Assembly (NCBI GenBank): GCA_900551895.1
Contig: URXX01000003.1
Coordinates: forward strand, 1 to 64,000
Reading direction: 5' to 3'
From: an uncultured Lachnospiraceae bacterium
GTDB taxonomy: Bacteria; Bacillota; Clostridia; Lachnospirales; Lachnospiraceae
DNA length: 64,000 bases
The translations under genes were made by a program, and so were the position numbers. Positions 43,422-51,137 of the stretch are shown piece by piece. The notes below the pieces were generated by a model, which saw only the letters and a list, made by a program, of their open reading frames with translations, had not been told where the DNA came from and searched no databases. The number at the start of each line of letters is the position of its first letter. Position 1 is the stretch's first letter.

Positions 43422-44519
43422 ATGAATCTTGTACGTTTTATGCAAATAGGCATCTGCCTTTATGCACTTTTCTTTGCCGTTATTCTGATTGCCGATTGTC
43501 TGAAACACAAATCCGACTTTACCGGAAAACATTTTCTTCCTCTTGCAATCATCGGATTTTTCAGCGACCTTTTGGACACTTGGGGAATCGGAAGTTTCGC
43601 AACCTGTCAGGCTGCTTTTAAATTCACCAACTCCTGTCCTGATGAAAAAATGCCCGGAACTTTAAATGTTGCACACACACTTCCAACCATAGCAGAATTT
43701 TTATTATTTCTGCACCTTATTAAAATAGAAGGAACTACTCTCGTCTTCTTAATCGGAGGTGCGGTTATCGGCGCTATTTACGGGGCTTCCCTCGTTTCAA
43801 AATGGTCACCGAAAATCATTCGCACCGCTTTGGGATTTGCATTAGTTATACTGGCTGTTATTCTCTCTCTAAAACTGGCGCATATCGGTCCATTTGAAAA
43901 GCCACTTTCACCGGAAGTCATCGTTCAGGAACTAAAGGCAAACGGACTTTCCGTCAAAAACGGAGAAGAATGGATTTACCTTATTGAAAATAATCAAAAT
44001 CTCAGTGATACAGAAAAAGAGATTTACACAAATCCGTCCATAACAATGAGTGAATTAAATGCACTTATTCCAAAACTGAAAGCCGAAGGAATTTTTTCTT
44101 TAAACGCCCGAAACTTAACCTCCGTTATTTCCGAGCATCTTACTTACGGATTGAGCGGATACAAACTGATTCTCGGCACGCTTATCAACACACTCCTCGG
44201 TGCGTTAATGACTATTGGCGTAGGACTTTACGCCCCGTGTATGGCTATGGTAAGCGCCTTAGGTCTAAATGTTGCCGCCGCCTTTCCCGTAATGATGGGT
44301 TCATGCGCTTTCCTCATGCCGTCAGCGAGTATTCAATTTATTCAATCCGGAAAATATGACCGAAAAGCCACTGTAATCATTACTATCTTCGGACTTCTCG
44401 GCGTATTTGTCGCATACAAAGTTGCCGCTGCTCTGCCGATAAATATTTTAACCGCCATTGTCATATGCGTTATGATTTATACTGCACTCACATTTTTCAG
44501 AGATGCAAAAAGACTGTGA
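43422..44519 (+). CDS. TauE/SafE-family membrane permease
   Basis: 365 residues with eight or so hydrophobic segments in two halves and a hydrophilic central stretch of about 90 residues (about 165-240). The repeats GFFSDLLDTWGIGSFATCQ and LGTLINTLLGALMTIGVGLYAPCMAM fit the TauE/SafE (DUF81) family of anion/organosulfur exporters. A role in sulfite, sulfonate or related transport is possible but not shown. Start at 43422 is set by AGGAGGG; the frame opens 60 bases earlier. Confidence 0.8.
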   Translation: MNLVRFMQIGICLYALFFAVILIADCLKHKSDFTGKHFLPLAIIGFFSDLLDTWGIGSFATCQAAFKFTNSCPDEKMPGTLNVAHTLPTIAEFLLFLHLIKIEGTTLVFLIGGAVIGAIYGASLVSKWSPKIIRTALGFALVILAVILSLKLAHIGPFEKPLSPEVIVQELKANGLSVKNGEEWIYLIENNQNLSDTEKEIYTNPSITMSELNALIPKLKAEGIFSLNARNLTSVISEHLTYGLSGYKLILGTLINTLLGALMTIGVGLYAPCMAMVSALGLNVAAAFPVMMGSCAFLMPSASIQFIQSGKYDRKATVIITIFGLLGVFVAYKVAAALPINILTAIVICVMIYTALTFFRDAKRL

Positions 44520-44538
44520 TTCTCCCCTCACAGTCTTT
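44509..44538. terminator. Bidirectional terminator
   Basis: Perfect 11-bp stem AAAGACTGTGA/TCACAGTCTTT between the convergent permease and prdE; the permease stop lies in the stem. Confidence 0.88.
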
Positions 44539-44545
44539 ATTCTTT

Positions 44546-45004
44546 TTACCGCATCTTTAGTTTCAGCCTTGCAACCGCTTTTTTCGCATCCAACGCAGTC
44601 GCATTATTTTCACCGACCACGCACGTTTCCGTTCCGCTCTCACTCTTATTAATATCTATAATTCCGTCCAAGTATTCATTTACTACAACAAACTGTCCTA
44701 CCGTCCCGCTAAAATTCAAACCGGTCACTTCAATACCTCTCGTGGCAAGTTCTTCTACCGTATTGGTAAAATCCACATCGCTATTTCCCCAGCCGTCAGA
44801 AGAAATAATTACACCGTCCGCACGCATTCCCTCCGCCCAGACAGCAGTTCTTCTTCCTACAAGCATTTTCTCTTCATTGCCGTCCGGTGTTCCGACAAGC
44901 AAAATCCCCATTAAATCTAAGTCTTCGTCAGATGACACTACATCTAATAACGGATCTCGGAAATGATGCAGCGATGTTTCCTTTGTCGATGGTCCAATCC
45001 CCAT
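44546..45004 (-). CDS. prdE: PrdE, PrdA C-terminal (alpha-type) paralogue
   Basis: 152 residues homologous to the C-terminal, pyruvoyl-bearing piece of PrdA (GIGPSTKETSLHHFRDPL here against CIGPASKEMSRHYWREPL there). The cysteine that becomes the pyruvoyl group in PrdA corresponds here to the start of the protein, so no pyruvoyl group can form. The ATG at 45004 has an AGGAGG site and follows the prdD stop by 10 bases. It belongs to the D-proline reductase locus; its precise function is not established. Confidence 0.85.
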   Translation of the reverse strand: MGIGPSTKETSLHHFRDPLLDVVSSDEDLDLMGILLVGTPDGNEEKMLVGRRTAVWAEGMRADGVIISSDGWGNSDVDFTNTVEELATRGIEVTGLNFSGTVGQFVVVNEYLDGIIDINKSESGTETCVVGENNATALDAKKAVARLKLKMR

Positions 45005-45014
45005 TTTATACCTC

Positions 45015-45788
45015 CTATTGCATAGAACGGATAATGCCGTCCCGATATTCATTCGGCGTTACAAGTACAGGCATATTCCCCATATCAATAATGGAACGTC
45101 CTCCTTCCACACCGGAGGGTTCGTTTCCAAATAAATGCGTGTCATACATTGCCCCTTGTCCTGCAACCTGTTTTACAATAAGAACACGCTTTTTTCCCAC
45201 TCTCACGATATCATGGTACTCATGCCTTTCCGTACACTCTTCGCCTTTAAACTTCTTCATTTGGTCACGAAACTTCTGTATAAATTCATCACATTTTTTA
45301 TGTGCCTCAGTGACTCCACATCTTTCCTGCCCCATTCCCGCTTTAAAAGTTACGTCAAAGGAAATCAGGTAATCATCCGGCGAAGGCGTCCCCGCTCTTC
45401 CCAAATATAATTTATCCGCCAAAATCCCTTCAGATGAGCCGAACTCCGCCGTCTGTATTCCATTCACATCTACTCCGGTCAAAATCACATATACGCCGGT
45501 CAATGTATGGGTAATTCCTTCCCCCAGTTTTCCCAACACTTTCGTTGAAATCGGAACAATATCCATTATACTGTTCGTCCAGCGATTATGCTCTTTCGGT
45601 TTAATGACAGAAATTTCGATTTTATCAATGGCGGATTTTTCTTCTTTTATCTTCACAACTTCTGTACACACTTTCATTTTCCCGTCAGAGGAAACGCTAT
45701 TTTCTAAACCCTCTTCTATGCTTTTTATATGAAATGCTTTTATCACCAATCTTCTTAAGTCTTTCACTTCCTGCGACAATATGTTCAC
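45015..45788 (-). CDS. prdD: PrdD, PrdA beta-region paralogue
   Basis: 257 residues matching the middle of PrdA (IMDIVPIST, NGIQTAEFGSSEG, VLIVKQVAGQGAMYDTHLF, PVLVTPNEYRDGI). The protein stops exactly where PrdA has its self-cleavage Cys, and PrdE continues the alignment. PrdD and PrdE together thus form a split copy of PrdA. The start is uncertain: GTG at 45788 is annotated, but TTG at 45779 is better placed behind GGGGTG. Separated from prdB by a terminator and a REP-like repeat, so it may be expressed separately. Confidence 0.82.
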   Translation of the reverse strand: MNILSQEVKDLRRLVIKAFHIKSIEEGLENSVSSDGKMKVCTEVVKIKEEKSAIDKIEISVIKPKEHNRWTNSIMDIVPISTKVLGKLGEGITHTLTGVYVILTGVDVNGIQTAEFGSSEGILADKLYLGRAGTPSPDDYLISFDVTFKAGMGQERCGVTEAHKKCDEFIQKFRDQMKKFKGEECTERHEYHDIVRVGKKRVLIVKQVAGQGAMYDTHLFGNEPSGVEGGRSIIDMGNMPVLVTPNEYRDGIIRSMQ

Positions 45789-45825
45789 CCCGCTTACTTC
45801 TGATTACATTATTATAGCATAGATT

Positions 45826-45894
45826 GTGAAAAAAGTGTGAACGGGGACGTAGTGTTTTTTAATTTCACTACGTCCCCGTTCACACTTTTTTCAC
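45826..45894. repeat. REP-like inverted repeat, copy 2 (29-bp arms)
   Basis: Perfect inverted repeat: arms 45826-45854 and 45866-45894, loop of 11 bases (TTTTTTAATTT). The inner 13 bp of each arm (CGGGGACGTAGTG) are identical to copy 1 at 21356-21400 and the loop length is the same; the outer arms differ. It lies between prdB and prdD, directly after the prdB terminator. Confidence 0.82.
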
Positions 45895-45929
45895 AAAAAT
45901 ATCACCCACAGTAAAATACCGCAGGTGAT
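45894..45929 (-). terminator. Terminator after prdB
   Basis: Minus-strand stem ATCACCTGCGGT / ACTGTGGGTGAT (12 bp with three G-U pairs, loop ATTTT) followed by ATTTTT, 10 bases after the prdB stop. Confidence 0.82.
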
Positions 45930-45938
45930 ACTTTATAA

Positions 45939-46664
45939 TTAAACTTTAGCTACGTATTCAAATGGAAGCGGAACAATTTTTCCAGGTGTCTGGATTTCTA
46001 CTAATTGTTCTAATGTCGCTTTTACGATAGCAGTCTGCATTTCTTTGTTGTTTGGTTCTCCGGCATTAGCACCCATCGGAACTAACGGAGCAACCGCACG
46101 TGGTGTTCCGGATTGACGTACAACCGGTGGAAGAGCTGCAATAATAATTGTAGGAATTCCAGCTTCTTCAATCGCTCTCTGCACCAATACTGCAGAGCGG
46201 TGGCAAGTACCTCAACCAGCAGTAAGAAGTACGGCATCTACGCCTTCTTCTTTAAACATCTGAGCAATAGCAGGACCAGTTTCATGTTTGAATTTTTCCT
46301 GATTTCCACCACCGCCCATGAAACCTGCATGTACAGGTGCACAAGCCTTGATAAATCCTTCTTTTGCTAATTCATGGATTCTGTCGATTGGGAACATACA
46401 GTTGATGTCTTTATTAACATCACCGTTGTCATATCCACCATGTGATACCATTAAATCTTCTGATTTCATTGTATCTGTGATTTTTCTCCATGTAAAGTCT
46501 CCGGCAAGGTTAAATCTCTTGTCATCTTTGTGATGAACACCGGCAGCAGTTGCAAGCGCTACTGTCATGTCTTTGATTTCCTTTGTCACAGGAGTCCATA
46601 CTGATGGAGGAGTAATCGGAACGAAAATTTCTGATTGTATTCCTTTAACTGTTGTTAAACTCAT
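45939..46664 (-). CDS. prdB: D-proline reductase selenoprotein PrdB (Sec at 151)
   Basis: 241 residues when the in-frame TGA at 46214-46212 (codon 151) is read as selenocysteine: LLTAG-Sec-GTCHRSAVLVQRAIEEAG. The length and the Sec position fit the known gamma subunit of D-proline reductase, which carries the catalytic Sec and reduces D-proline to 5-aminovalerate with the pyruvoyl-containing PrdA. The two frames on either side of the TGA are both protein-like and homologous to one protein, so this is recoding, not a pseudogene. A hairpin suited to SECIS function follows. AAGGAGG precedes the ATG. Confidence 0.94.
46177..46197 (-). promoter_or_regulatory. Candidate SECIS hairpin of prdB
   Basis: CTCTGCA/TGCAGAG with the 7-base loop GTATTGG, starting 14 bases after the UGA inside the coding sequence, as bacterial SECIS elements do. 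Confidence 0.65.
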
Positions 46665-46951
46665 TATTCTGCCTCCTTATTATTTTCATTTTTCAGACGT
46701 GCTTCTTCTTGTCTGCGTTTATATACATCTAGGTTACTTACATATTTATCATTGGCTTCAGGACCGAGTTGTTCGATAAAACTCATGTTCCACGCAACTT
46801 CCTGTCCCACTGCGAGCGGATAATCTGTAATCAGCATACGCATCGGAATTTTCAAATATCCCAATCTGCCTTTCAAATCCACAGCAACACAGCCGTCATG
46901 GACTTCTACGATTACACCTTCCATTCTAATCAATTTATCGCCATATTTCAT
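46664..46951 (-). CDS. Small prd-operon protein (CBO2463/CBO2479-like)
   Basis: 95 residues with an N-terminal beta-rich part (KLIRMEGVIVEVHDGCVAVDLKGRLGYLKIPMRML) and a charged C-terminal helix (VYKRRQEEARLKNENNKEAE). Its position between prdA and prdB matches a small conserved protein of clostridial proline reductase operons, known under the CBO2463/CBO2479 domain name. The function is unknown; it may help assembly or maturation. ATG at 46951 is behind AGGTGA; its stop overlaps the prdB ATG region. Confidence 0.78.
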   Translation of the reverse strand: MKYGDKLIRMEGVIVEVHDGCVAVDLKGRLGYLKIPMRMLITDYPLAVGQEVAWNMSFIEQLGPEANDKYVSNLDVYKRRQEEARLKNENNKEAE

Positions 46952-46967
46952 ATCTATCACCTAAAAA

Positions 46968-48791
46968 TTAGTTGTATTTTTCTCTTCTCTTATCGCTCAT
47001 TGGTAATGACTGTTCGTTTTTAACAAGTTCAATCGGTTTACCTGTCACGTTAGAGATTAATTCAACGTTAGTTGCTTTTACGTTTGGATTCCATTTCTTT
47101 TCCGGTTTTTTAACTTCTTCACCTGCCATTGCTGTTTTAAGCATTGCAAGAGCACGAAGTGCATCTTCATGGCAAAGTGTGTTACAAGCAAGAACTTCGT
47201 TTTCGATACCTGCTTCAGATTTATTGTTATCAACCATGTTTGTCATGTATTTATTACCAACTACTAAAGCACCCTGAACGGCACAGAAAGATAAACCTAC
47301 AACAGGAACACCTCTCATACCGATTTGTTCGTGATGACTTGCAAAGTCAATGTGGTTGTTACCGAAACCTTCTGTTGTGATAAATGCACCGTCAACATCA
47401 AGTGCTTCTACCATCATACCAACACGTTTAGATACGTAGAATTTTTCTGCGTTAATCTGTGGGCTTCCTACGAAGATAACTCCGCATAAGTCGATTTCTT
47501 CATCGTGAAGCGCTTCAAGCACCAATGGCTCTCTCCAGTAATGTCTTGACATTTCTTTTGATGCAGGTCCGATACAAGTAAGTGCATGGATACATCCGTC
47601 TAATACTTCAAGCGGAGATACCATTACAGGTACGTTTCCTAAGTCTACGTTTGGTTTTGCACCAAGTACACCAACAGGTTCTACAGGAAGAATTAAGTTA
47701 TCGTGCATAGCACCCTGTCCCATGATTTCTTTTACGATAACAACTTTTTTCTTTCCAGGTCTTCTGTACTGGTTGAATTCTTCTGTTTCTACTACTAAAG
47801 ACTCGTCCAATTTCTTTAATGCTGTTCTGATTTCCTGTGTAATTACATCAGTTGCAGTATGAGCAGCCAAAGGACCCGGTCTTTCCATGTTTGTTCCTTC
47901 TTTGATAACTACTTCTGTTTTGATGAAGATTTCACCTTCTTCAGGTGCACCCGGACGTCCCCACATAATGTTTTCATCTAAATATCCTTCAGATGAACCG
48001 AATTCACCAATCTGAACTCCGTTTGCGTCTGTACCCGTTACCATCATAACAACACCGTCAAGAACTCTTGTTGCTCCTGAACCGATTTCATCATCGCCGT
48101 CTTTTGTGGCGATTGGCTGAACATCCATGATTGTTTCTGAATATGTGTGGTATTCGGCAGGTGTAATAATATCAATTTTTAAACTGTTTACTAATTCCTG
48201 AGATTCTACCGCTTCTTCTTCAATACCTTCTCTGATGTAAAGAGTTGTTCCTTCGATTTTTGTTTCAGGTCCTCTCTTTACTTCTGTAATTTTGAAGTGT
48301 TTTCTTGTTAAACTTCTAATTAACTTTGGTTCCTGTTCTTTAACAGGCGCTGCAACTTCTGCTCCTGCCGGAACTTCTACTGCTTTCGCTGTACCTGCGC
48401 CTACATTCATCGGTAATTCAATCTGAATATCTTTTCCTTCACCAATGTGAATTTTTAATACTCCGCCGTTTGCTTTTGCCGCAACCGGTGCAACTGGTAC
48501 TGCTTCTTTTTCAGGTGCTTCTGCTTTTTCTTCAGCAACTGTCTGAACTGCATCAATTACATCACGTGTAATCGGTGTAAGTGAATCGCAAGTTTTTGTT
48601 AATTTTGCACCTAAGATTTCTTCAATTGTTAATACCCCGTCTAAATTCAATAAACCTGAGTCTACCAAATCATCAAAAATTGCTGGGTCCTCTAAGTTCT
48701 CTGGTCCAATTATAATGCCTTCTTCTGCTCTGCAGCATAATACTGCAGGGTCTTTTGCATGCTCTTTCGCTGTTTCAGCTGTAATTGACAT
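46968..48791 (-). CDS. prdA: D-proline reductase proprotein PrdA (pyruvoyl precursor)
   Basis: 607 residues. An N-terminal domain (about 1-140) has SITAETAKEHAKDPAVLCC and ends EGKDIQIELPM. The main part has FGSSEGYLDENIMWGR and VKEIMGQGAMHDNLILP. By family knowledge PrdA is cut autocatalytically before a cysteine, which turns into the pyruvoyl group that binds D-proline; LTCIGPASKE puts it at Cys406 (47576-47574), leaving a 202-residue C-terminal piece, in line with the roughly 23-kDa subunit described. A TTG eight codons upstream is in frame, but the AAGGAGG site favours 48791. Confidence 0.95.
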   Translation of the reverse strand: MSITAETAKEHAKDPAVLCCRAEEGIIIGPENLEDPAIFDDLVDSGLLNLDGVLTIEEILGAKLTKTCDSLTPITRDVIDAVQTVAEEKAEAPEKEAVPVAPVAAKANGGVLKIHIGEGKDIQIELPMNVGAGTAKAVEVPAGAEVAAPVKEQEPKLIRSLTRKHFKITEVKRGPETKIEGTTLYIREGIEEEAVESQELVNSLKIDIITPAEYHTYSETIMDVQPIATKDGDDEIGSGATRVLDGVVMMVTGTDANGVQIGEFGSSEGYLDENIMWGRPGAPEEGEIFIKTEVVIKEGTNMERPGPLAAHTATDVITQEIRTALKKLDESLVVETEEFNQYRRPGKKKVVIVKEIMGQGAMHDNLILPVEPVGVLGAKPNVDLGNVPVMVSPLEVLDGCIHALTCIGPASKEMSRHYWREPLVLEALHDEEIDLCGVIFVGSPQINAEKFYVSKRVGMMVEALDVDGAFITTEGFGNNHIDFASHHEQIGMRGVPVVGLSFCAVQGALVVGNKYMTNMVDNNKSEAGIENEVLACNTLCHEDALRALAMLKTAMAGEEVKKPEKKWNPNVKATNVELISNVTGKPIELVKNEQSLPMSDKRREKYN

Positions 48792-48859
48792 ATCTCTTCC
48801 TCCTTGTTTAATCAAGTTTCATCATTTATATATTCTAATCACTTATGTGATTGTAATAC

Positions 48860-49243
48860 CTATACCGGAAGTTCAAGATAAATATCTTTTCCTTCTTTAA
48901 TGGAAATAATAATTGTATTTCCGTCCTGTGCCGCAACTTCTGTTTCTGCTTCCTGCACAGTTTCTTCTGCCGGTGTTTCTTCCACTGCAAGTTTCACCGC
49001 ACCGCCAACCGCTTCTTCCGTAACAGGTGTAAGCGCATCACAGTCTTTTGCTGTTTTCACTCCGATAACCTGTCCGATTGTCAACGCTTTATCTAAAGTA
49101 AATAAATTAGAACTTACCATATCATCTAAAAACATAGGGTGTTCCAAATGTTCTGCCGCAATCTCAGTTCCCGCTGCAACTTTTACCGCAAAAACTGCCG
49201 GCTTGTCTGCATATTCTTTTACCATTTCATTTGTGATTAACAT
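48860..49243 (-). CDS. Free-standing PrdA N-terminal-domain protein
   Basis: 127 residues that align end to end with the first 135 or so of PrdA: ITNEMVKEYADKPAVFAVKV, DDMVSSNLFTLDKALTIGQVIG, CDALTPVTEEAV, then a Glu/Ala/Pro linker and EGKDIYLELPV. It stops just where PrdA continues into its catalytic part. It has a good GGAGG site, so it is a gene, not a remnant. It lies between prdC and prdA. Role unknown; a scaffold, electron-transfer docking or inhibitor function could be imagined. Confidence 0.8.
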   Translation of the reverse strand: MLITNEMVKEYADKPAVFAVKVAAGTEIAAEHLEHPMFLDDMVSSNLFTLDKALTIGQVIGVKTAKDCDALTPVTEEAVGGAVKLAVEETPAEETVQEAETEVAAQDGNTIIISIKEGKDIYLELPV

Positions 49244-49262
49244 ATCTCGTTCCTCCCTCTCT

Positions 49263-50579
49263 CTAAATGTCCTGTTCTACCTGTTTAGAAACAGTCAAAT
49301 ATCTGTATAACGGGTGACCGATTGTTCTCATCACATGGTCTGTCTGATGGAATACTTTCAAATTCATTTTTGGTGCTGAACCCATAACTGTGTTTGAGCA
49401 GTCTGAACAGTTACCGATAATGATGTATTCACATTTATCCTTTTTAAACTGCATACTGTTCTTAACCTGTCCCGGACAGTTACCCGGTCTTTCACATTTA
49501 AGCGCACCGCTCTTCATTTCCTGCGCCTGTTTACATCTTGCTACAGAAACAACTTTCGCATTCATTTTTTCTGCAATGTCACGCATACGCGCTTCATCTC
49601 CACCGCAGGCACATACTAAAACGCCCATTGTTGCGCCGTGCAAATCAGGAAATTCCATTGTCACAATAATTCCGCCTGTTGTTTTTGTAATCGGTGCATC
49701 TAATGTTGTCGCTTTTCCCGTAAATGGTCCGCCCATAATGATTTCGCCGTATTCTCCGTCAATTCCACCGGCTCTTTCAATCAACTCTTCCACACTTGTT
49801 CCAACCGGAACATCTTTAAATACATGTGGTTCGTTTCCTCCGTTTAATTTACCGATTACTGTAAGGTTCTTGCTGAAGCAAGGTTTTCTTTCTTCAATTG
49901 CCTCTGTAATTCTTGCCAATGTTTCCACATTGATTACGATTGATTTTGCCACTGAAGGAAGTTCTTCCGGTTTCAATTCGATGCCAAGACATTCTCTTAC
50001 TACCGCTCTTTCTTCTCCCATCGGATAAATATCCGGAAGTAAATGAATGGAAATCGCTTCTTCATCTTTCAACGCTTCTTTTAATGTCTGAACCGCTTTT
50101 TCGTTTTTCTTCTTAATAGCAAAAATTGCTTTTGCCGCATTGGAAATCTCCATTGTGTACTTCACACCGCGAACAACTTTATCACACTCTTCTTCAATCT
50201 GCTGAATGTTGTGACGAAGTCCCGGTTCACATTCTGCCGCATTGATGAGAATATATCCGCCTTGTAAATCCGTTCCGATTTTCACTCCTGTAGGGAAACC
50301 TGCTCCTCCCATACCGACAATACCGGCTGCCTTAATCATGTCAAGTTTGCTTCCTTCTTCAATCTTCTCAAACTCGTCACTTTGCACTTCGTCCGGTCTG
50401 ATGATAATTCTGTCTTCTAAAACATCTGTAACTTCACCGTAAACACTTGAAAAAATATTTGCTCCAAGTCCTGTCGGTTCTGCAATCAATGTTCCTTTCT
50501 TTACTTTATCGCCACTTTTTACAGTTGCCTGGCAAGGTGCACCTACGTGTTGTCTTAATAGAATCTGTACATCTTTCAT
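49263..50579 (-). CDS. prdC: Proline reductase-associated electron transfer protein PrdC (RnfC-like)
   Basis: 438 residues related to RnfC/NQO1. N-terminal barrel-sandwich segment (QATVKSGDKVKKGTLIAEP), the glycine-rich GIVGMGGAGFPTGVK, LINAAECEPGLRHN, an SLBB-like part (PHVFKDVPVGTSVEELIERAGG) and a C-terminal cysteine-rich tail (CERPGNCPGQ, NCSDCSNTVMGSAPK). It is thought to pass electrons to proline reductase. No in-frame UGA is seen. First protein gene of the prd transcription unit, directly downstream of tRNA-Sec. Confidence 0.9.
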   Translation of the reverse strand: MKDVQILLRQHVGAPCQATVKSGDKVKKGTLIAEPTGLGANIFSSVYGEVTDVLEDRIIIRPDEVQSDEFEKIEEGSKLDMIKAAGIVGMGGAGFPTGVKIGTDLQGGYILINAAECEPGLRHNIQQIEEECDKVVRGVKYTMEISNAAKAIFAIKKKNEKAVQTLKEALKDEEAISIHLLPDIYPMGEERAVVRECLGIELKPEELPSVAKSIVINVETLARITEAIEERKPCFSKNLTVIGKLNGGNEPHVFKDVPVGTSVEELIERAGGIDGEYGEIIMGGPFTGKATTLDAPITKTTGGIIVTMEFPDLHGATMGVLVCACGGDEARMRDIAEKMNAKVVSVARCKQAQEMKSGALKCERPGNCPGQVKNSMQFKKDKCEYIIIGNCSDCSNTVMGSAPKMNLKVFHQTDHVMRTIGHPLYRYLTVSKQVEQDI

Positions 50580-50702
50580 GACACCATTCTCCTTTTACCT
50601 TTATAAAAATTTTACAGAACATGACGTCCTGTAATTTATTGCTTTTCTCTATAATGTTCTATTCTTTTTTCAAAATAATTCGTATTATTTTTAACATTCT
50701 TT

Positions 50703-50800
50703 TGGCGAGGGCATGTGGGAATCGAACCCACCCAGGACGCTCTTAACGCCCAACACTAGTTTTGAAGACTAGGAGGCACACCAGTTACCCATCTACCCTC
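50703..50800 (-). tRNA. selC: tRNA-Sec (UCA), with encoded CCA
   Basis: 98 bases on the minus strand. Anticodon loop CTTCAAA (TCA at 50765-50763) closed by CTAGT/ACTAG, a long extra arm (GTTGGGCGTTAAGAGCGTCCTGGG), T-arm GGGTTCGATTCCC, discriminator G and encoded CCA. The long arm and UCA anticodon identify selenocysteine tRNA, which reads UGA in prdB, grdA and grdB. It lies 123 bases upstream of prdC on the same strand. Confidence 0.96.
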
Positions 50801-50818
50801 ACGTCATTTTACACTTTT

Positions 50819-50847
50819 AGACTACCATAACTTTCTCTATATTTCAA
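50819..50847 (-). promoter_or_regulatory. Candidate promoter of tRNA-Sec (and perhaps prdC)
   Basis: Minus strand TTGAAA (50847-50842), 17-base spacer, TAGTCT (50824-50819). I see no strong separate promoter or terminator in the 50580-50702 gap, so prdC may be read from here. The rest of 50850-51050 shows no gene, only AT-rich sequence with an imperfect GAATA...TATTC repeat (50948-50974). Confidence 0.45.
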
Positions 50848-51056
50848 GTTATTTTTTCTTTTTTTGACATTTTTATTATAACAAATAAACATTGACTTTT
50901 AAAGGGTTTTCAAGCATAATAACTGTATAGAATTGAACTCAATACTAGAATACGGACTAGAACGCGGTCTATTCGTTATTTTTTTGTCGTTTTTAACCGT
51001 ATTTTTTGCTTTTTCCATAACAATGTTTTATTGGAAATATGCCCGATTCTTTTCTC

Positions 51057-51100
51057 GGAATACATTTTACCGTATTCCATATATAGATTTTGTCTATAAT
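51057..51100 (+). promoter_or_regulatory. prdF promoter with inverted repeat
   Basis: A perfect inverted repeat GGAATAC-N8-GTATTCC (51057-51063, 51072-51078) is followed by TATAAT at 51095-51100. The right half of the repeat sits at the expected -35 position (17 bases upstream of the -10), so it looks like an operator or an activator-dependent promoter. Confidence 0.6.
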
Positions 51101-51137
51101 TAATTTATATTATTCATTATAATAAGGAGGAACGGAT

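Noticed and set aside
44546..45788. prdD/prdE as a frameshifted second prdA
   Set aside because: prdE has its own AGGAGG and ATG after a clean stop, and prd loci are known to have separate prdD and prdE genes.
45826..45894. CRISPR repeat or phage attachment site
   Set aside because: Only a single inverted repeat with no spacer array, integrase or tRNA end next to it.
45939..46664. prdB as a pseudogene broken by a stop codon
   Set aside because: The TGA is at the known Sec position, both halves are intact, a hairpin follows and tRNA-Sec is nearby.
49390..50028. 212-codon plus-strand frame inside prdC
   Set aside because: Antisense shadow of prdC, with Pro/Ser/Ile-rich translation.
50869..50890. 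TATAAT-like stretch as promoter of tRNA-Sec
   Set aside because: TATAAT is present on the minus strand, but its -35 is poor and it lies about 80 bases upstream of the tRNA; the TTGAAA-17-TAGTCT pair is better placed.
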